The notes beneath the pieces are model-generated. The model saw nothing but the letters and a program-made list of their open reading frames with translations. It did not search any database and was not told where the DNA came from. The position numbers and the translations under genes were made by a program. From positions 2,108,001 through 2,172,000 of the forward strand of contig CP137322.1 in assembly GCA_033182465.1 (NCBI GenBank): a stretch of DNA of 64,000 bases. The letters are read 5' to 3'. Shown here piece after piece: positions 46,728-59,683 of this stretch (within the stretch, counting starts at the first letter, position 1; every line of letters begins with the position of its first letter). This stretch comes from Sanghuangporus weigelae. Its lineage: Eukaryota; Basidiomycota; Agaricomycetes; Hymenochaetales; Hymenochaetaceae.

Positions 46728-47965
46728 TTATGTAGAAACGGTCCAGACGCGGACAAGGTTATCGGTGAAACCACCATAAAGGGTCTGTCCATCCGCTGAC
46801 CACGCAAGCGAAACGCATTCAGGTGTTGAACCACTCCCAGTGATCTCACCTTCAGGTTTGAGCTTATCAACGATGGATCTAATTAATAAAATTATCAAAC
46901 ATTTGCTGACGTTAAGGAAACAGATAGACATACTTGCTCTCCAAGTCAAAGATGTTAATGCAACTCGCGGTTGCAGCGCATAACCAATAACGATTCGGTG
47001 AGAAGACAAGGCCATTCACAATGTCACCAGCCGAGAGAGAGTAGAGGTGCTTGCCCTCGTTAAGATCCCAGAGCATAATGATTCCATCTTTACCACCGGA
47101 TGCAGCGAGCGAACCGTCTGGCGAGACGGACACTGTGTTAACGTAGCCCGTGTGACCGAAATGGTTAGTCCGCAGTCTGAACTTCGTGAGTTCCCAAACC
47201 TGTAGTAGTAGATCGTCAGTAAGCTGTCTTAGAAAGATTGATGCAAACGTAAATGGTCAGAGATCTTGGTGGAAAGGTCGGTCTCATCGGAATAACCCTC
47301 TGAAGTAGCAAATATTAAAGGAGTAACATCACTCCGGAAAGAGGAGCTAAAAATAGCGCGCTAAGTGGACTCTGGAGGCTCACCTTCACCGCTTTGTCCC
47401 ATCCACCGGAGACAATTACTGGATTTTGCGGATTCGGACTAAAACGGACACAAGAAACCCTGGTGATTCCCTATATTAAGATATGTCCTAGTGGTAGCAT
47501 TATAGTAACCCACCATTCCGTGTGGCCATCCTCTTTAATGTCGAACTTGCATTCACCAAGCGTGTTCCAGACTTTGATTGTCTTATCACGCGATCCAGAT
47601 ACAATTTGTCTGTTGTCTGCAGAGAAGCTGACGGAAAGAACATCACTAGTGTGCCCCACGAAACGACGAGTAGTTCGACCTGTGTTCAGGTCCCAAAGAC
47701 GAAGAGTGTGATCCCAGGAAGATGATAGGGCGAACTGGCCATCAGAGGAGATTACAATGTCGGAAACGAAGTGATTATGGCCCGTGAGGACGCGTTTTGG
47801 ATAACCGTATGATTCTTCGCTACGAGTGAGCTGCCAAAGTATGATCGTCTTGTCTCTCGACGCAGTGAGCAGCGTGTCTGGGGTTTCGGACGACGTTGCG
47901 ATTGCAGTCACCCATCCCTTGTGACCAGGCAGAGAGCCCAGGTATCGTAACGCGTCGGCAGACAT
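46728..47965 (-). CDS. RACK1: RACK1 / Asc1 / Cpc2 WD40 ribosomal scaffold
   Basis: Seven-bladed WD40 protein on the head of the 40S subunit, scaffold for kinases and translation control. Start at 47965: [20 protein letters not shown]. Blades are visible in order, each ending in W-D or W-N/W-x: [53 protein letters not shown] and [12 protein letters not shown] dipeptides open the early blades, and the [12 protein letters not shown] and [16 protein letters not shown] segments are diagnostic. Introns: about 47461-47514, 47201-47383 and about 46880-46934. The 183-nt middle intron is three times the usual size and hosts a snoRNA. 317 residues, the exact family size. High expression is expected. Confidence 0.97.
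47252..47337 (-). ncRNA. snR24: U24 (snR24) C/D box snoRNA in a RACK1 intron
   Basis: Read on the minus strand inside the 47201-47383 intron: C box GTGATGT (47326-47332), first guide element ATTTGCTACTTCAGA (47299-47313), C' box CGATGAGA (about 47282-47289), second guide element CCACCAAGATCTCTGA and D box CTGA (47257-47260). These guide sequences match my memory of U24/snR24, which directs 2'-O-methylation of large-subunit rRNA. In budding yeast snR24 sits in the intron of ASC1, the RACK1 gene, so gene and host intron agree. Ends are estimated about 5 nt outside the C and D boxes. Confidence 0.88.
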
Positions 47966-50900
47966 GCTTTTTTCGTGTGCTTGTCGTGTTCGTGTTCGTC
48001 GACCTCACTCAGAGTCTTCATCAATCCAAAATCGCGACTGTCGTGATCGTGGGAACAAGAACTGTACAGTACCCAATTGTAGTATTTTGCTTTGCAACTA
48101 CGCAATTAACCGGAAAGGGAAGTGTTCATTTCGTTCACCCTCCACTATCAATTTGTTTTGCTTTGCAAGGGTCCAGCTCTTGCCTTGCGCTACTCTTTGG
48201 ACAATCTTGAATCGATAAAATCTTAAGATACGAACTTCCGTCAGAGTTCATCAGTAATTCATCATGGCGTGAGAGATCCATTTTATTCAATGTTATCACT
48301 CTCCATTTCTCTATTCATCCCGCCTAACACAGGCTGAAACTCTATAGTTCCTCATCAATCTGGACATTGCATCACAGCAAATGCATATATGCAATACCAT
48401 AAATGAGCGTGCTTCTGCGATGTGACGGCGATACTCCTTGTACTCAATCCAATGGTGAAGGTACTCAACAGTAGTCTCTCAAAGTAACTTTCACAGCGAT
48501 AGGCCATTCTGTGACAAGGCAATCTCATAGCATAGGCTTGGCGTCTGATGATAATCCTCACGCTGGCTTAATTCAAATACTCAAGAACTCATCAAGCGTG
48601 GCGATAAAAATTTCGGCTTGCCTGGAAAGACGAAGTCTCACTGATATCTGGATTTCTTATCGGGACCATGCTCGCTAGGTACTGATTGCTGAAGTGCCTG
48701 CTCATGTGGATACCTAAGCGTTAGCAGGCAGATGCACGTTTGATCGGCACTTCTGCCAATCATGCTCAAAGTCGATCACACATGATGCCCTCTGACACCC
48801 CTCGTGAGTGAATCGGAGCCCAAAACACGTCATAGACTAGACTTATCATTCAGAATGATGGGATGGGATAAGGGGCTGGAAGTCCTAGCTCTTTTTCAGG
48901 CGCAGAAAGACTATTCTCGTTCTGATGTTCTTTTGGGACCCGCAGCGAGGATTTGAAGACTCGTGGGACGTATGTCTTTCGTCAGATAACGAACATTGCA
49001 TTCGCATTTGCTAGACACTCACAGAGAACCTGATGATCTTGTGTAATTCACTATATCATCATGGCATATGGCTAGACAGATGTATAGTTAGTTGATGGAA
49101 GTTCCTGAATTCGACTTGGCCTATAGAAGTAACAGATTTGTATCTCTCGACAGGAACTCAGACGAGAAATGCAGAGAGTATCTAGGGGTGCATCAAATTT
49201 TTTCACTAGTACTCCGGGTAATGACATACTTATCACGTCTAAGAGGAACCTTTCACTGAATAGCTTGAGGAAGGAATTCAAATGTTGGGAATCAGTTCCT
49301 TTGCTTGCGAGTCTTGAAATGGAAACGAACTCATTCACAATACTGGGTTAGGCTCACGGCATAAGACACGGAAAGTTTTGATTGAGCGGTTCATCAAAGC
49401 TTCTACAACTAGTTCGCTGGAGACCCGGTGGAGAAGTGATCGCAGACAGACGACTTTAGAGCGGCTAGAAATTTGGTCTTACGCTATTCCATGCAAACAA
49501 GACTTTGAAAGACCCCATGTTCGAACATTAGTCATTGCATCCGGTAGAGCAGGGTCGACATTTTCAGTAGCACATGTAGAACGTGTCTGGTGATCAGCAA
49601 CGACTTTAAGTGAACGAACCTGACAAGAAACGGTGATAAGTAGATTAGAAGCTTTAAACGCACTGGCTTCTGTAGGGTCGCACTCACTTGTTATGTTTGC
49701 GCACAAGCTCTTCCCACCTGCTCGTTTCTCTGACTGCCGCGGAGACGTCAGAAGTATAAAGAAGTAGGAAGCAGTAGCGGTAAGTCATCCGACAGTAAGG
49801 TGCAAGTCTGAAGCGAGTCCTATCCTCGGACGGAACGGAATTTAGGCTAGCCATCCTCTTGGTTAGTTTTCTAGACTTTACATCTCGTGCCACTAACATT
49901 GTAGAAGATTGTAGATCATCAATTCGCGATATGACTTTGAGGCAGAAAGAAGATGCATTGATCCGGGCAAGGGATCGTTCAATTCGACCCTGGCGCATAC
50001 GTCGACCCTAGCCACGAGGTCCCAACAGTTCTACCACGAACTGACGAAACAGAAGGCTGGTCCCGCGACTCTCACACGGAGTTTTTGAGAAATTTCGATA
50101 ATTTACCGCCTTGCAGTCGTACTTAAGGGGATACACGAAAGAAACAAGGTGTGACGCGGCACGTGCCTAACCCTACCTGCCTTTCTCGGTCTCACACATC
50201 AACTCGAAATTATGCTCCCACCTCAGCACAAATTTAAAATCGGCTTCCGTACAGTTATTCTCCCAGTTGATAGCTACCAAATGTTGGTTTTTATTTCTGA
50301 AAATATAAAATTTGATAACAGAATTTCCGAAATAAAGTTTTTGCTCCAAGAGCCTCTCAATGCATTTCCTAGTTGTTTGCTAGATTTTTTATTTTTTGGA
50401 CCTCAGATTTGGCCGCTCACATAAGCTAAGTTATTATGTAATTATTTAGTTTGTCATCGCCCAATTTGGTAGTTTTTTTTCAGACACTTTTGGAAGACGT
50501 AGGACACCTCTTATGAGTTTTTCTGGACTATTGTAAAGTACTAAGTGCTTACAGACCAAGCCTCTGGCCAATTGCATACTGAACAACATCGGAAGTCATG
50601 ACAGTCAACCTCTGAAATTTGGCCAAGGGTCCTTCCAAATGGGGAAACACCAGATAAGGTTTAGGGGTTGTGACCGTGACGTCACAGCTTGTTGAGTATA
50701 ACACTCGTGTATCTTACTGGCGGGCCAAAGTCCAAGAAAGTACATGTCTCTTGAGTCAGCATCCAAAGAAGCGTGAGAATATATGTCCCGAAACGAGATT
50801 CGTTCACGACCACGTCGGCGTCATCAACGCGAAGGCCGTACGTGGTAAACTTTTCGCGTTCATGCAACGCCCACAGAGCTGCCGCTGGATGAAAAGGCTC

Positions 50901-50973
50901 TCTCATTAATGCCACGGACAAGCGAAGGCTTGTAATAATTTCCACATAAAGCAAGTGACTTCGGCGCGAATAC
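47966..50973. other. Long intergenic stretch, RACK1 to TPT transporter
   Basis: About 3 kb. The first few hundred bases are the RACK1 promoter. 48250-49060 shows nothing I recognise. 49072-50000 contains a possible decayed minus-strand gene (listed separately). 50200-50480 is AT-rich. The last 300 bp is probably the transporter promoter. Confidence 0.4.
49072..50000 (-). pseudogene. Possible decayed F-box/LRR-like gene
   Basis: On the minus strand a frame with RFRLAPYCRMTYRYCFLLLY (near 49850-49790) can join by a GT..AG pair to HLKSLLITRHVLHVLLKMS, and a separate frame at 49338-49072 reads SFLKLFSERFLLDVISMSLP and KFDAPLDTLCISRLSSCREI. The alternation of hydrophobic residues recalls the solenoid part of basidiomycete F-box-type proteins. 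No F-box start is seen and the frames end early. Low confidence; it may be chance. Confidence 0.22.
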
Positions 50974-52999
50974 ATGGCTTCGAATTCAGGCTATGCTCCG
51001 CTTCATACAGATCCTAACTCTGCTCCACTTGATGATACCGATACTGTCGACATCGTGGATCGAGAGAGACTGATAGAGTCGAAGCCGCCTTCAAAAGAGG
51101 ATAGGAAAAGGCTATGGTGGAGAAATGCTTTCATAAATACGCTTTTCATTGCTGCCTGGTACGTGACCTTTAGGGATTATGTTCACGTAATTCTTTCTAA
51201 CTATTGTCTTCGTTAGGTATACAGTTGCAATACTTCTGTCTGTATACAACAAATGGATGTTCTCTCCGGATCGTTATGGCTTCTCATGGCCATTGTTTGT
51301 CACTATGCTTCATATGTTCGTTCAATTTGCCTTTGCTGCTGCAGTCAGAAATGTATGGCCGTATCGGTTTCGCCCGCCCTATAACCCTGGAAGAAAAGAC
51401 TACGCGTCAGTTAGCCGTCACTTTCACTGATGTTGTTCCTTCTAATCGCACCATACATAGACAGACGGTAGTTCCTACTGCCGTCGCAACGGGCTTGGAC
51501 ATCGGGCTCTCAAATTTGTCGCTGAAGCTCATCACGCTGTCATTTTATAGTATGTTTGAATTTTTTTTCAGAATGTCTGACGAAATTCTGAAGATCTCCA
51601 TAGCCATGTGCAAGTCATCCTCACTCATCTTCGTTCTTTTCTTCGCGTTCCTCTTCAAGCTAGAGAAGTTCTCGTGGAGGCTCGTGGGAGTCATATCGCT
51701 CATATTTGTCGGAGTCCTTATGATGGTCGCGACGGAGGCGCAATTTGAACTATTGGGCTTCATTTTGATCACTAGTGCAAGTGCTCTTAGCGGACTTCGA
51801 TGGAGTATGACCCATCTCTTGCTGAAAAGCAAGAAAATGGGCATGAATAATCCGGCCGCAACAATCTTCTGGCTTGCTCCAGTTATGGGTGCATCGTTGG
51901 CGATTGTCAGCCTGATATTTGAGGACTGGATAGCTATACTTAGAAGCAAATTCTTTGATGGTATGCAGGAGACGCTAAGCACGGCGCTGTACTTGGCGAT
52001 ACCTGGCGTGTTGGCTTTCCTGATGGTTCTTTCTGAATATTAGTAAGTCTTCTTTTACAAATGGAGGAGTCAACTAAATTTCATTATAGTATCATACAGC
52101 GCGCGGGTGTTGTTCCCATGTCAATAGCTGGCATCGCAAAGGAGGTCTCCCAGATTTCCGTATCTGCCTGGCTATTCGGCGATGAACTCACTCCACTTAA
52201 CTTCGTCGGGGTCGCAGTGACGGTTTGCGGTGAGGTCTCTGATTCGCTTTCATCCATCACGTTGTTTAGAATGCTCCATACAGGCATTGCGTTGTTCACC
52301 TACCATAAATACAGGAAATCGGTCGACAGTGATGTTTCTTCCATTGATATCTCACGAACTGTTGACATGGATATGGACTCATCACATGAGCTTGACGAAC
52401 GGCGGCTTCTGATTGTTCAAGATGCTGATGCGGCGCAGCGAGACTTCCTCATGGTAAGCATCTGCATAACTGTATTTACTCATACTGGGGTTGTGGCGAC
52501 CGATCGTAAGGTGAAGGTGCCCTACGCACGAACGGGGACAGAGGATACGATGAGGCAGTGAAATGGCTATGCATAGTTTCACAGTCCGTGTCGGTGTCTG
52601 CATCATTTATTAGCGCCCGACCTGTGGCTCATGCCTGTTGGTCTGATTCCGAGGAGGCGGAAGCTATTTCTCGAGGTCGTAAAACGTGTTCGTTAGGATC
52701 ATCAGCCGCGCCTATGAATCGCCTTCAACTTACTTCTGTTGACCCTCGTACACATCCGCTGACATTTATGTTCTCCGTATTTACCAATCCAGGAGAACAG
52801 TCATTCTAAAAATACAGAGAGATCCTCTGATATTCTTTTTGATACGGAACTCGATGATTACTCTGGAAGCGATGGGGCAGGAGCTGAGTCGAAGCCCAAC
52901 GATTTAATCGGACCAGACGGACTGTCGGACGGTGAATTTGCTTCCCCTAGGTCCACAGGAGGCAATGCCGCCGGCGCGGAACGGACACGTTTCTCGTAG
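50974..52999 (+). CDS. TPT-family transporter, SLC35C2 / YMD8-like
   Basis: Ten-helix drug/metabolite transporter of the triose-phosphate/nucleotide-sugar (TPT) family, closest in pattern to human SLC35C2 and yeast YMD8; expected in Golgi or ER membranes. Start at 50974 (MASNSGYAPLHTDPNSAPLD, cytosolic). Landmarks: LLSVYNKWMFSPDRYGFSWP, LFVTMLHMFVQFAFAA, GLDIGLSNLSLKLITLSFYT, MCKSSSLIFVLFFAFLFKLE, LSGLRWSMTHLLLKS, NNPAATIFWLAPVM, AGVVPMSIAGIAKEVSQISV and GDELTPLNFVGVAVTVCGIA. GLSNLSLK and the K-SS segment are typical TPT substrate-site regions. About seven exons; the C-terminal exon (ENSHSKNTERSSDILFDTEL to the stop at 52999) follows an unusually long intron, about 52454-52791, and gives an acidic tail. 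The join to that exon is the least certain. Confidence 0.88.
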
Positions 53000-53841
53000 T
53001 GCGCTGATGAAACTTCTTCTCAGTGTTGTACGTGTGTCTCGCCTTATTCCTCCGCGCCGTGATCGTGCTGTAATAACAAATACATAACAGATTCATTTTG
53101 TTATTACTTGCCATAGAGCCATATTTTAGACACAGTAATTTATGATTTAAGCGTCGGACCGATCATTACTCAAGTGGCCATCACCGGCCTCGAACAGCCA
53201 CTTACAGGGCAGTTTTTTCCCCGAAAGTGAGCCAAACGTCAGCTTTCTTAGCGAAAATCCCAATTGCTCCCCATCTGATGGACGGATCACTGGGTATCTA
53301 TCGTGACGTTCCTGCTTCATGGTCGTTTCACGAGGCTCAAGATTTCGTATGTTTATTCGCGCGATACATTATCGGTCCGGCATTCCCATTACATGCCTTT
53401 CAATGCGAACTTGGAACTTGGAACAAGCGAAGTAAAAATTACGTGCCTACTAATAACTTAGTAAATGACTGCAGGTGCTTTTGCGTTTCATGCAGTCTAC
53501 ACTGTGCATTGTTCGGCTAAAGACGAAGGTGGTCCGCGCTTAGATAATTCTTCTGGATTCTGTAATCAGGCGCATTTGATGTGTGGCGAGTTCCTCGGCA
53601 TCAAAGATGGGACCCCCGGTCACTGGGGCCAAATCTGCCGATTAGAATTGACCCGATAGATCTGGAGATTCGGACTCAAAAGTGGACCCTTACTCTTGAT
53701 CAAACTTGTACGTGATCAAAAACTACGCGTTCTGTGTTGCAGCCGATGAACCAAGAGTATAAACAGCACCAATGTTTCCAAACATCTCGTACTCGTTCGT
53801 ACCTGCGCCTGTACTCGTTTTTTCCCCTTCGCTGGTTGACC
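53000..53841. other. Intergenic, upstream of transcription factor
   Basis: About 840 bp; promoter and leader of the Zn2Cys6 gene. One 97-codon frame (53227-53520) has no recognisable features. No repeats seen. Confidence 0.45.
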
Positions 53842-56714
53842 ATGGATGGCATTCGTTTTATCCTAGAGGATCCTCAGGCGGCTAACTCCAGACAAAAAAA
53901 GCGATCTCGTCTAGTTACTGCATGTGACACCTGGTGCGCATTTCTCGTGCTCTGCTCACTGGATTGACTATGTTCGCTAATGTACATTAACAAACTTTGA
54001 TTGTTCCAGCCGCGCAAAGAAAATCAAATGTCACCAGTCTCCTGGAGCATCGAAATGCGAGGCATGTAGACTGTCGAAGAGCGCATGTAGGTTTCGGGAC
54101 CGAGAACGCTACCATGCTCAGCGTTCGGGTAGCCTGTCGGCATCGAGTTCCAACTTCAATCCTTCGGATAGCGAAGATAGTCACTCATTCACCGAGTCGC
54201 CGGGTTTTGTAGCGCGACGTGCCACGCTTCCGACCCTGGGGCATTATCACTCGCAACAGTCTCGGTCTTCCTCTCTTCCTCCTGCACTCCCTCGCCTCCC
54301 AAATGCTCTCGGACATCGTACTGGTAGTCCGAACAGCGAAGTTGGACCTCATCGTATGCGGAAGACTAGTACAAGGTATGGAAGTATTATTGAGCAACGA
54401 GGCTTGAGGTTGATCGTCGTCTGCTTTTTCACCGTAGACGAAACATTGGTCCTGTGGCGTCAGCAGACTACCCCATCTCTCATGGGGGCCATCGCTCAGG
54501 ACAGTCAACTCCGTCATTGACCGGCATTTCTCCACTTTCAAGTTTCAGGAATCTTGCTATCGACGACTGCTCCCATAGTATGCAAAACTACTTTGATTCG
54601 GCTCGTCCAGGATACCCTTCTCCGAAATACATGGAACATGCCCTTGAGCTATTTTCTGAGTATTTCGGATCGAGATTTCTTTTCTTGCACCACGACGCAC
54701 TTCGTCATACCATGTTGGAACAGGCGCTTCCTGCGCCTTTCGCGAATTGCATAGCTGCTCTTTCACTAAGGTCAGTAGCTGTTCTAAGTAACTTTCATGT
54801 GTCTTTAATAAAGTTCTCTTAGATTCTCTCTTTCTCCGGAAATTCCTGGAAATAGTCGCGCCTTCGTAGGCGAACCTTATCTTGAGATGGCAAAGGTATG
54901 TTCAGATCTGTACGCGCGCATTATTAAGCCTGACAATCTGTGATTTTAAGGATTTGATAATTCCTTTGGCCTATACGCCTTCTGTTGAAAATCTCCACTC
55001 CTTACTACTTCTATCCTGGTGTGAATACGGTTCAGGACGAGAGAACGGGCTGAATGTCTATAGCTCAGTAAGTTGTGGGTCGTATTTTGCATGAGGCTTT
55101 GTCTTAACATCAGAATCGCTAGTTGGCTATGAGGATGGCTTTGGATCTGGGTCTCGGCAACGAAGAGACAATCCAATCCCTTACGACTGAACACGAGCGT
55201 ACAGACCTTCGCCAGACATGGTGGAGTGTCGTCATGCTAGACATAATCTCATCTTGGAGTGGGTGCTTGCTACCTTTCTTTGAAAATGATTTCTTACGTT
55301 GCGTTTAGTCACCGGAAATCCCGCACATTTGAGTCTGCAAGCATGCACAACTGCCTTGCCAAAGTCGAGTTTCGCTCCATCAGACCCTTCTCTCGTTTCT
55401 ATGCAATATTTCACGCTTTATGAACTGCTCAACCTTCGCGATAAGATGCTTCGAATCCTTAGTTTTAACTTCAGCTCGAATATCCAGGGAAGCCAAGATA
55501 CGGAATTGCAGTAAGTGCTTTATGTTTCCTTCAATCTAAGTCATCTATCGGCTGACATCGTGCTGAAGGGATATTCGTTCGCGACTGCTGTCTATTCAGC
55601 TCTCCCTTCCATCGGATCTTGAATTCAATGTTGTGAACTTGCGACGCGCTGTCCAGGACCGTCAAGATACTGTATTCATATTCCTTCACTTGATTCTCAA
55701 TTCCCTTATCGGGATGAGTCACTATCCTTCAATTTTCCGCTCGTTTCCCACGTCGCCGCGAGTGCCCGAAATTGTTACGTCGGTACGTGAGCTCCCAGAC
55801 GTTCTTTCAGCACAGCCTTATTGTTTTTCAGTCTGCACGGACGATCCTCGACGTAGTTGTTATGATGGAACAGGTAGATGCCCGTGCGGTCACCGCGACA
55901 CCCTTCCTGGACTTTCCCTTGGCTATTGCCGCCCGTGCCTTTGCCCTGGAAAGCCGAGCGGAGCAGGAGATGTCGGCATCTTTAGAAGACTTAACAGTTG
56001 CTAACCGTGGACGCTTCGCCGAGGTTAGCTATGGAGTGTGTAATAATTTTTTGACACGCATGACAGAGTAAGATACACTCGCCTCATCGTTTACTGGCAT
56101 TTTTTGACGTGTACTTCAGACATTGGGGCAATGTTCATAATGTCCAGATGGCTGTACAATCAGGATCGGTTTGGAATTACGTCTGCCCGGTTCAGCAAAG
56201 CCCCGTGGCATTCCCGTCAGCGCTAGGTACGAACCTCATTACATATCAGTTGATAAAATCTGATCAATACCTCGCAGACTTACATGGCGTTGATTATGCG
56301 CATACTTCTCGACTGCATATTGACCAATCGCCAGAGCATCAGGAACTGGCCTTGACCTACTCCGACAGCGATCTTTCCAGAGAGCCGTCTCCTCTCCTGT
56401 TCGAATTCCCAGGCCTCATCAATACGAACGCCAGCCAGCGCATGGCAGACGCTGAGCAAATGCAGCGTCCTTCCTCCGACCCGACTCCGACCACTATGCT
56501 CCCGCCCGTGTCTCTTGCTGGTGGCGACGTTGCGACATATGAGGATCTTGCGAACTACATGGCACCTTACTCAGGCGATAGTCAGAGTTCCTCTGGGCGT
56601 GACGTTGAATATTTCTCTGCGATGCACGCTTCAGAGTGTCTTCCTTCGGTCTACAATGGGGATGGAAACCGCAGTGTTGCGGTCGCTCAGTCTTTCCCTC
56701 CCTCCCCATGGTGA
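53842..56714 (+). CDS. Zn2Cys6 fungal transcription factor
   Basis: Fungal-specific regulator. The start at 53842 gives a short leader, a basic stretch (RQKKRSRLVTA) and the zinc cluster, whose first two Cys (CDTC) are split by an intron: CDTCRAKKIKC, eight residues, C-EA-C, RLSKSA, C, that is C-x2-C-x6-C-x8-C-x2-C-x6-C with all six Cys. A Ser-rich linker follows, then the middle homology region: ALELFSEYFGSRFLFLHHDA, LIIPLAYTPSVENLHSLLLL, AMRMALDLGLGNE, RTDLRQTWWSVVMLDIISSW, TGNPAHLSLQACTTALPKSS and TVFIFLHLILNSLIGMSHYP. The acidic/Ser-rich C-terminus may activate. About ten exons. The end is ambiguous: tga at 56712, or one more GT..AG join adding a few codons to about 56776. Targets are unknown. 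Confidence 0.92.
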
Positions 56715-57709
56715 GTGAAATTTCTGGGTCTTGTTGCAGAACTTATCTAATCTTGCATCCTAGGCTTCTTTCGTAAATGAAGTTAATTTATTTAGATATT
56801 CGTATTTTGCTTGTATATACACTTTTTTTTCTGGGTTGTTTGAATTACTAGTGCCATTTTCCTCAGTCTCACTTCCCTTCGTCTATTCCAATCCCTTCTC
56901 CATTGCACATACCTTCACTCCTTTCTAATTCTCGTAAAATTCTTGGCAATTGCCGTTTCTTTTGTATTATAGATTATTTAACAGCCGCCCTAGGGGCTGA
57001 AGCATGGCATATACCTATAGTCACAGATTTCGTAGCATTTGTACATCACTTCGTATGAGGCAATACCCAATGAAAGACTTTACTGTTGTAAATCGTTTGA
57101 GTTGGGTCGGCGACCAAATTATAGCTATATGCTTAAGCTTATTCAATTAAATGGTAGTCGGTCGATTTGGAAGATCGGAACGGATGTTCTGCTTCCCGCC
57201 AGCGCCACTACTGATCCAGTGATTGTTGTCAAGAGTACTGCCTCTGAATGAAAGAAATTTGAAATCGCTACCTCCTAGTAAGTAACCGAATCATCCTGGA
57301 GGCAATCCATCTTGAGCCCGCGAATTTGGTCCAAGGACATCGAAGTTGAGTGAGGAAAATATTAATCACCTGTCGCGAGTCTTTCAGTGCGCCCATCTGG
57401 ACGTATATTCATCGAAACAATGGATTGAATGCAGTAGTTTCTCTGTCATGACCGAGTCGATGATATCTACAGACTGGCGCCCAGCTTGCCCTGGCTACTA
57501 TTCGCTACCAAGAATACTCATCAGTAGCATCGTATCGCACGTCCACTGCCTTCTCTTGGCCTGTTACTTTGACCAGAGGTCATTATCTGCTCCGGGTCGA
57601 ACCCTCATAACTGCGCTGTCGTTCGCAGGTAGGCGCAGGTCGCCGAGATTCCAGTACTTGCTTCTGCTGCGCACGGTCGGTTTGACCGTTCTGGTTTTGA
57701 CCCAAAGCC
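56715..57709. other. Intergenic, transcription factor to receptor
   Basis: About 1 kb. AT-rich 3' flank to about 57000, then featureless sequence up to the receptor start. An open frame at 57346-57741 shows no protein features I trust. Confidence 0.45.
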
Positions 57710-59683
57710 ATGGTAGATGCGCATGTTGCGGAGGCGACTGATGGTCTGCGCAAGTACTTGACTTCTTCGCGAACAGATGGAGAAATGGTGCGTTATAGAA
57801 ACGTATTATCACTTGTTCTAGATTGAACTTACCGACGAACCCAGGTACTTGTTGTAGTGTCATCAGTATCGCTGACCGCAGTCGTTTTGCTGCTTCTCAT
57901 CATACTTGTGAGATAGTGATTATTTTTGCTGTACATGCAGCACTCTAAGCACGCAACGTCGTTTTGTATTTCCTGTGCAGATAACTGCCTTGAGGGCGAG
58001 CTATCAGAAAGCCAGTACAAACATCTTTCGTTCACACGTCACTGCTTACTTCGTTTCCCTGCTGGTCTCGGATCTCCTGCAATGTATGACTTATCGCAAC
58101 CTTAGAGATGTACCGGTGTCTGATCTCCGCGTAGCTATCGGGTCTATCATGAACTTGAAATGGATACAAGACATGGCTGTGAGCCAAAGTGGCTTTTGTT
58201 CCGCCCAAGGTCATTCTCCTGCTTCCTTGCCACGATGTCTCTTTAATGTCTGACAGCGTAGTTCCTCAGGTGCAATCAAACAGGCTGCCGATATTGGCAC
58301 TGCATTCTGGTACTTGACTTTTGTCCTTAAAACAGTTAACAGTATTAATTCACTTCTCTTGCAGGATATTGGTTTGTCGATTTATCGGAAGAAATCTGTT
58401 TGCAACGTATCAACCTACCTTCATCAGACAATTGCCGTGCATACGTTCAATGTCCTCGTCTGTGGTATCCGTGCTCGTCGGATCCTTATGTTTATTCTTC
58501 TTGTCGCTGTATGGAGCTTCGTAACGGCCCTGGTGGGAATGGGTCCGTTCATTCTTCAAAACAAATCAAAGGGCCCATATTGTAAGCTTTAAGCGAGAAC
58601 ATTACCCGTTGCATTGTGGATTGACTCTCAGACTTTCCAGTCAACATTTCGGGGTACTGGTGCTGGATATCCGAGAAGTATGAAATTGAGCAATTTGTGT
58701 GCGTTCTCGTCCTGCGTTGAGCCTGAGACTCATAATCGCTGACGCCTTCGGATGCTTCTTGATACCTTCTAGCCTGGAGTACATGATAGTACGCGCTTTG
58801 AGTAGTGATCCGCATGATCGGAAGCTTATTGAAAAGGATTCCAGATGTTCATCTCTGCCGTGGCCAGTTTCATCTTATATGTACTTGTGTTCCTGAAGCT
58901 CCGCGGCAACCTCCTTGTTGCTGGAGGACGCTTCCGTTTCCGGTCAGTGGTTAGAGCAAGTGCATGGATGCCAAATCAGAACTACGAAACGTCGGATCTC
59001 CGAGCTCATATGGTTTCTGTTGCGAAGCACATGCTATTGTACCCGGTAAGTACCCAGACAAAAACTTTCATCCGAGAACATACGGAAGCTGATTTCTCAT
59101 CTAATCAAATCTCTTCCTCAGATTGCCTATATGATCTTGATTGTCCCGATTGCCGCTTGTCGTTTCGCTGAATGGACGGGTCACGAAGTACCTTTTTATG
59201 CTATCGTGTTCAGGTACACCTATTTTTGCTTGCTTGCTTGGATCGAGAATGACATGCCACTCATATTTTACAATATTTCGGCAGTGATAGTGTTTTTCTT
59301 CTTTCAGGTACGTCTACATTCTGATCAAGTGACAGAACAGGGTGAATCATCGGTTTTGAACAGGCTTCGTAAACACGCTGCTCTTCGTGCTTACCGGTCG
59401 CGTTTTGCCTCTCAAAAAGATCGTGAGCATGTTTAAATCGTCATATTCGGAGCCCTGCTGCCAAGCCGAGCTGCCGGATTCAAAGGCGCCCGTGTCCAGA
59501 GAGAGAGAATCCATACCGAGCTCATCTTGGAACTCGTTGTCGACATGGAGAGAAAAAGATCTTCCTCAGCTTCCTTTGGAGACCTACTCAACCACTTCGC
59601 GCACGTCGTACTCTGTTTCGCATGGAAGAAGGAGTTCAGAACCATTCTCGCACTCTGAAACTTCCAGTCTCCTGAATGTGTAG
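57710..59683 (+). CDS. Seven-helix G-protein-coupled receptor, Git3/CAR-like
   Basis: Plasma-membrane receptor of the fungal glucose/cAMP-receptor-like group. Start at 57710 (MVDAHVAEATDGLRKYLTSS) as an extracellular N-terminus without signal peptide. Helix 1 is VLVVVSSVSLTAVVLLLLII; helix 2 follows SHVTAYFVSLLVSDLLQ; a middle part includes GFCSAQGAIKQAADIGTAFW (helix 3, with the Cys expected to pair with the next loop); helix 4 ILMFILLVAVWSFVTALVGM; loop YWCWIS; helix 5 MFISAVASFILYVLVFLKLR; helix 6 HMLLYPIAYMILIVPIAACR; helix 7 SDSVFLLSGFVNTLLFVLTG, ending RVLPLKKI. The Ser-rich tail could be phosphorylated. About twelve short introns, three of them within the helix 6-7 stretch. Ligand unknown. 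Confidence 0.87.

Noticed and set aside
50212-50424. Small + frame of 70 codons in AT-rich DNA
   Set aside because: Composition reflects AT-rich sequence; no features, no splice partners.
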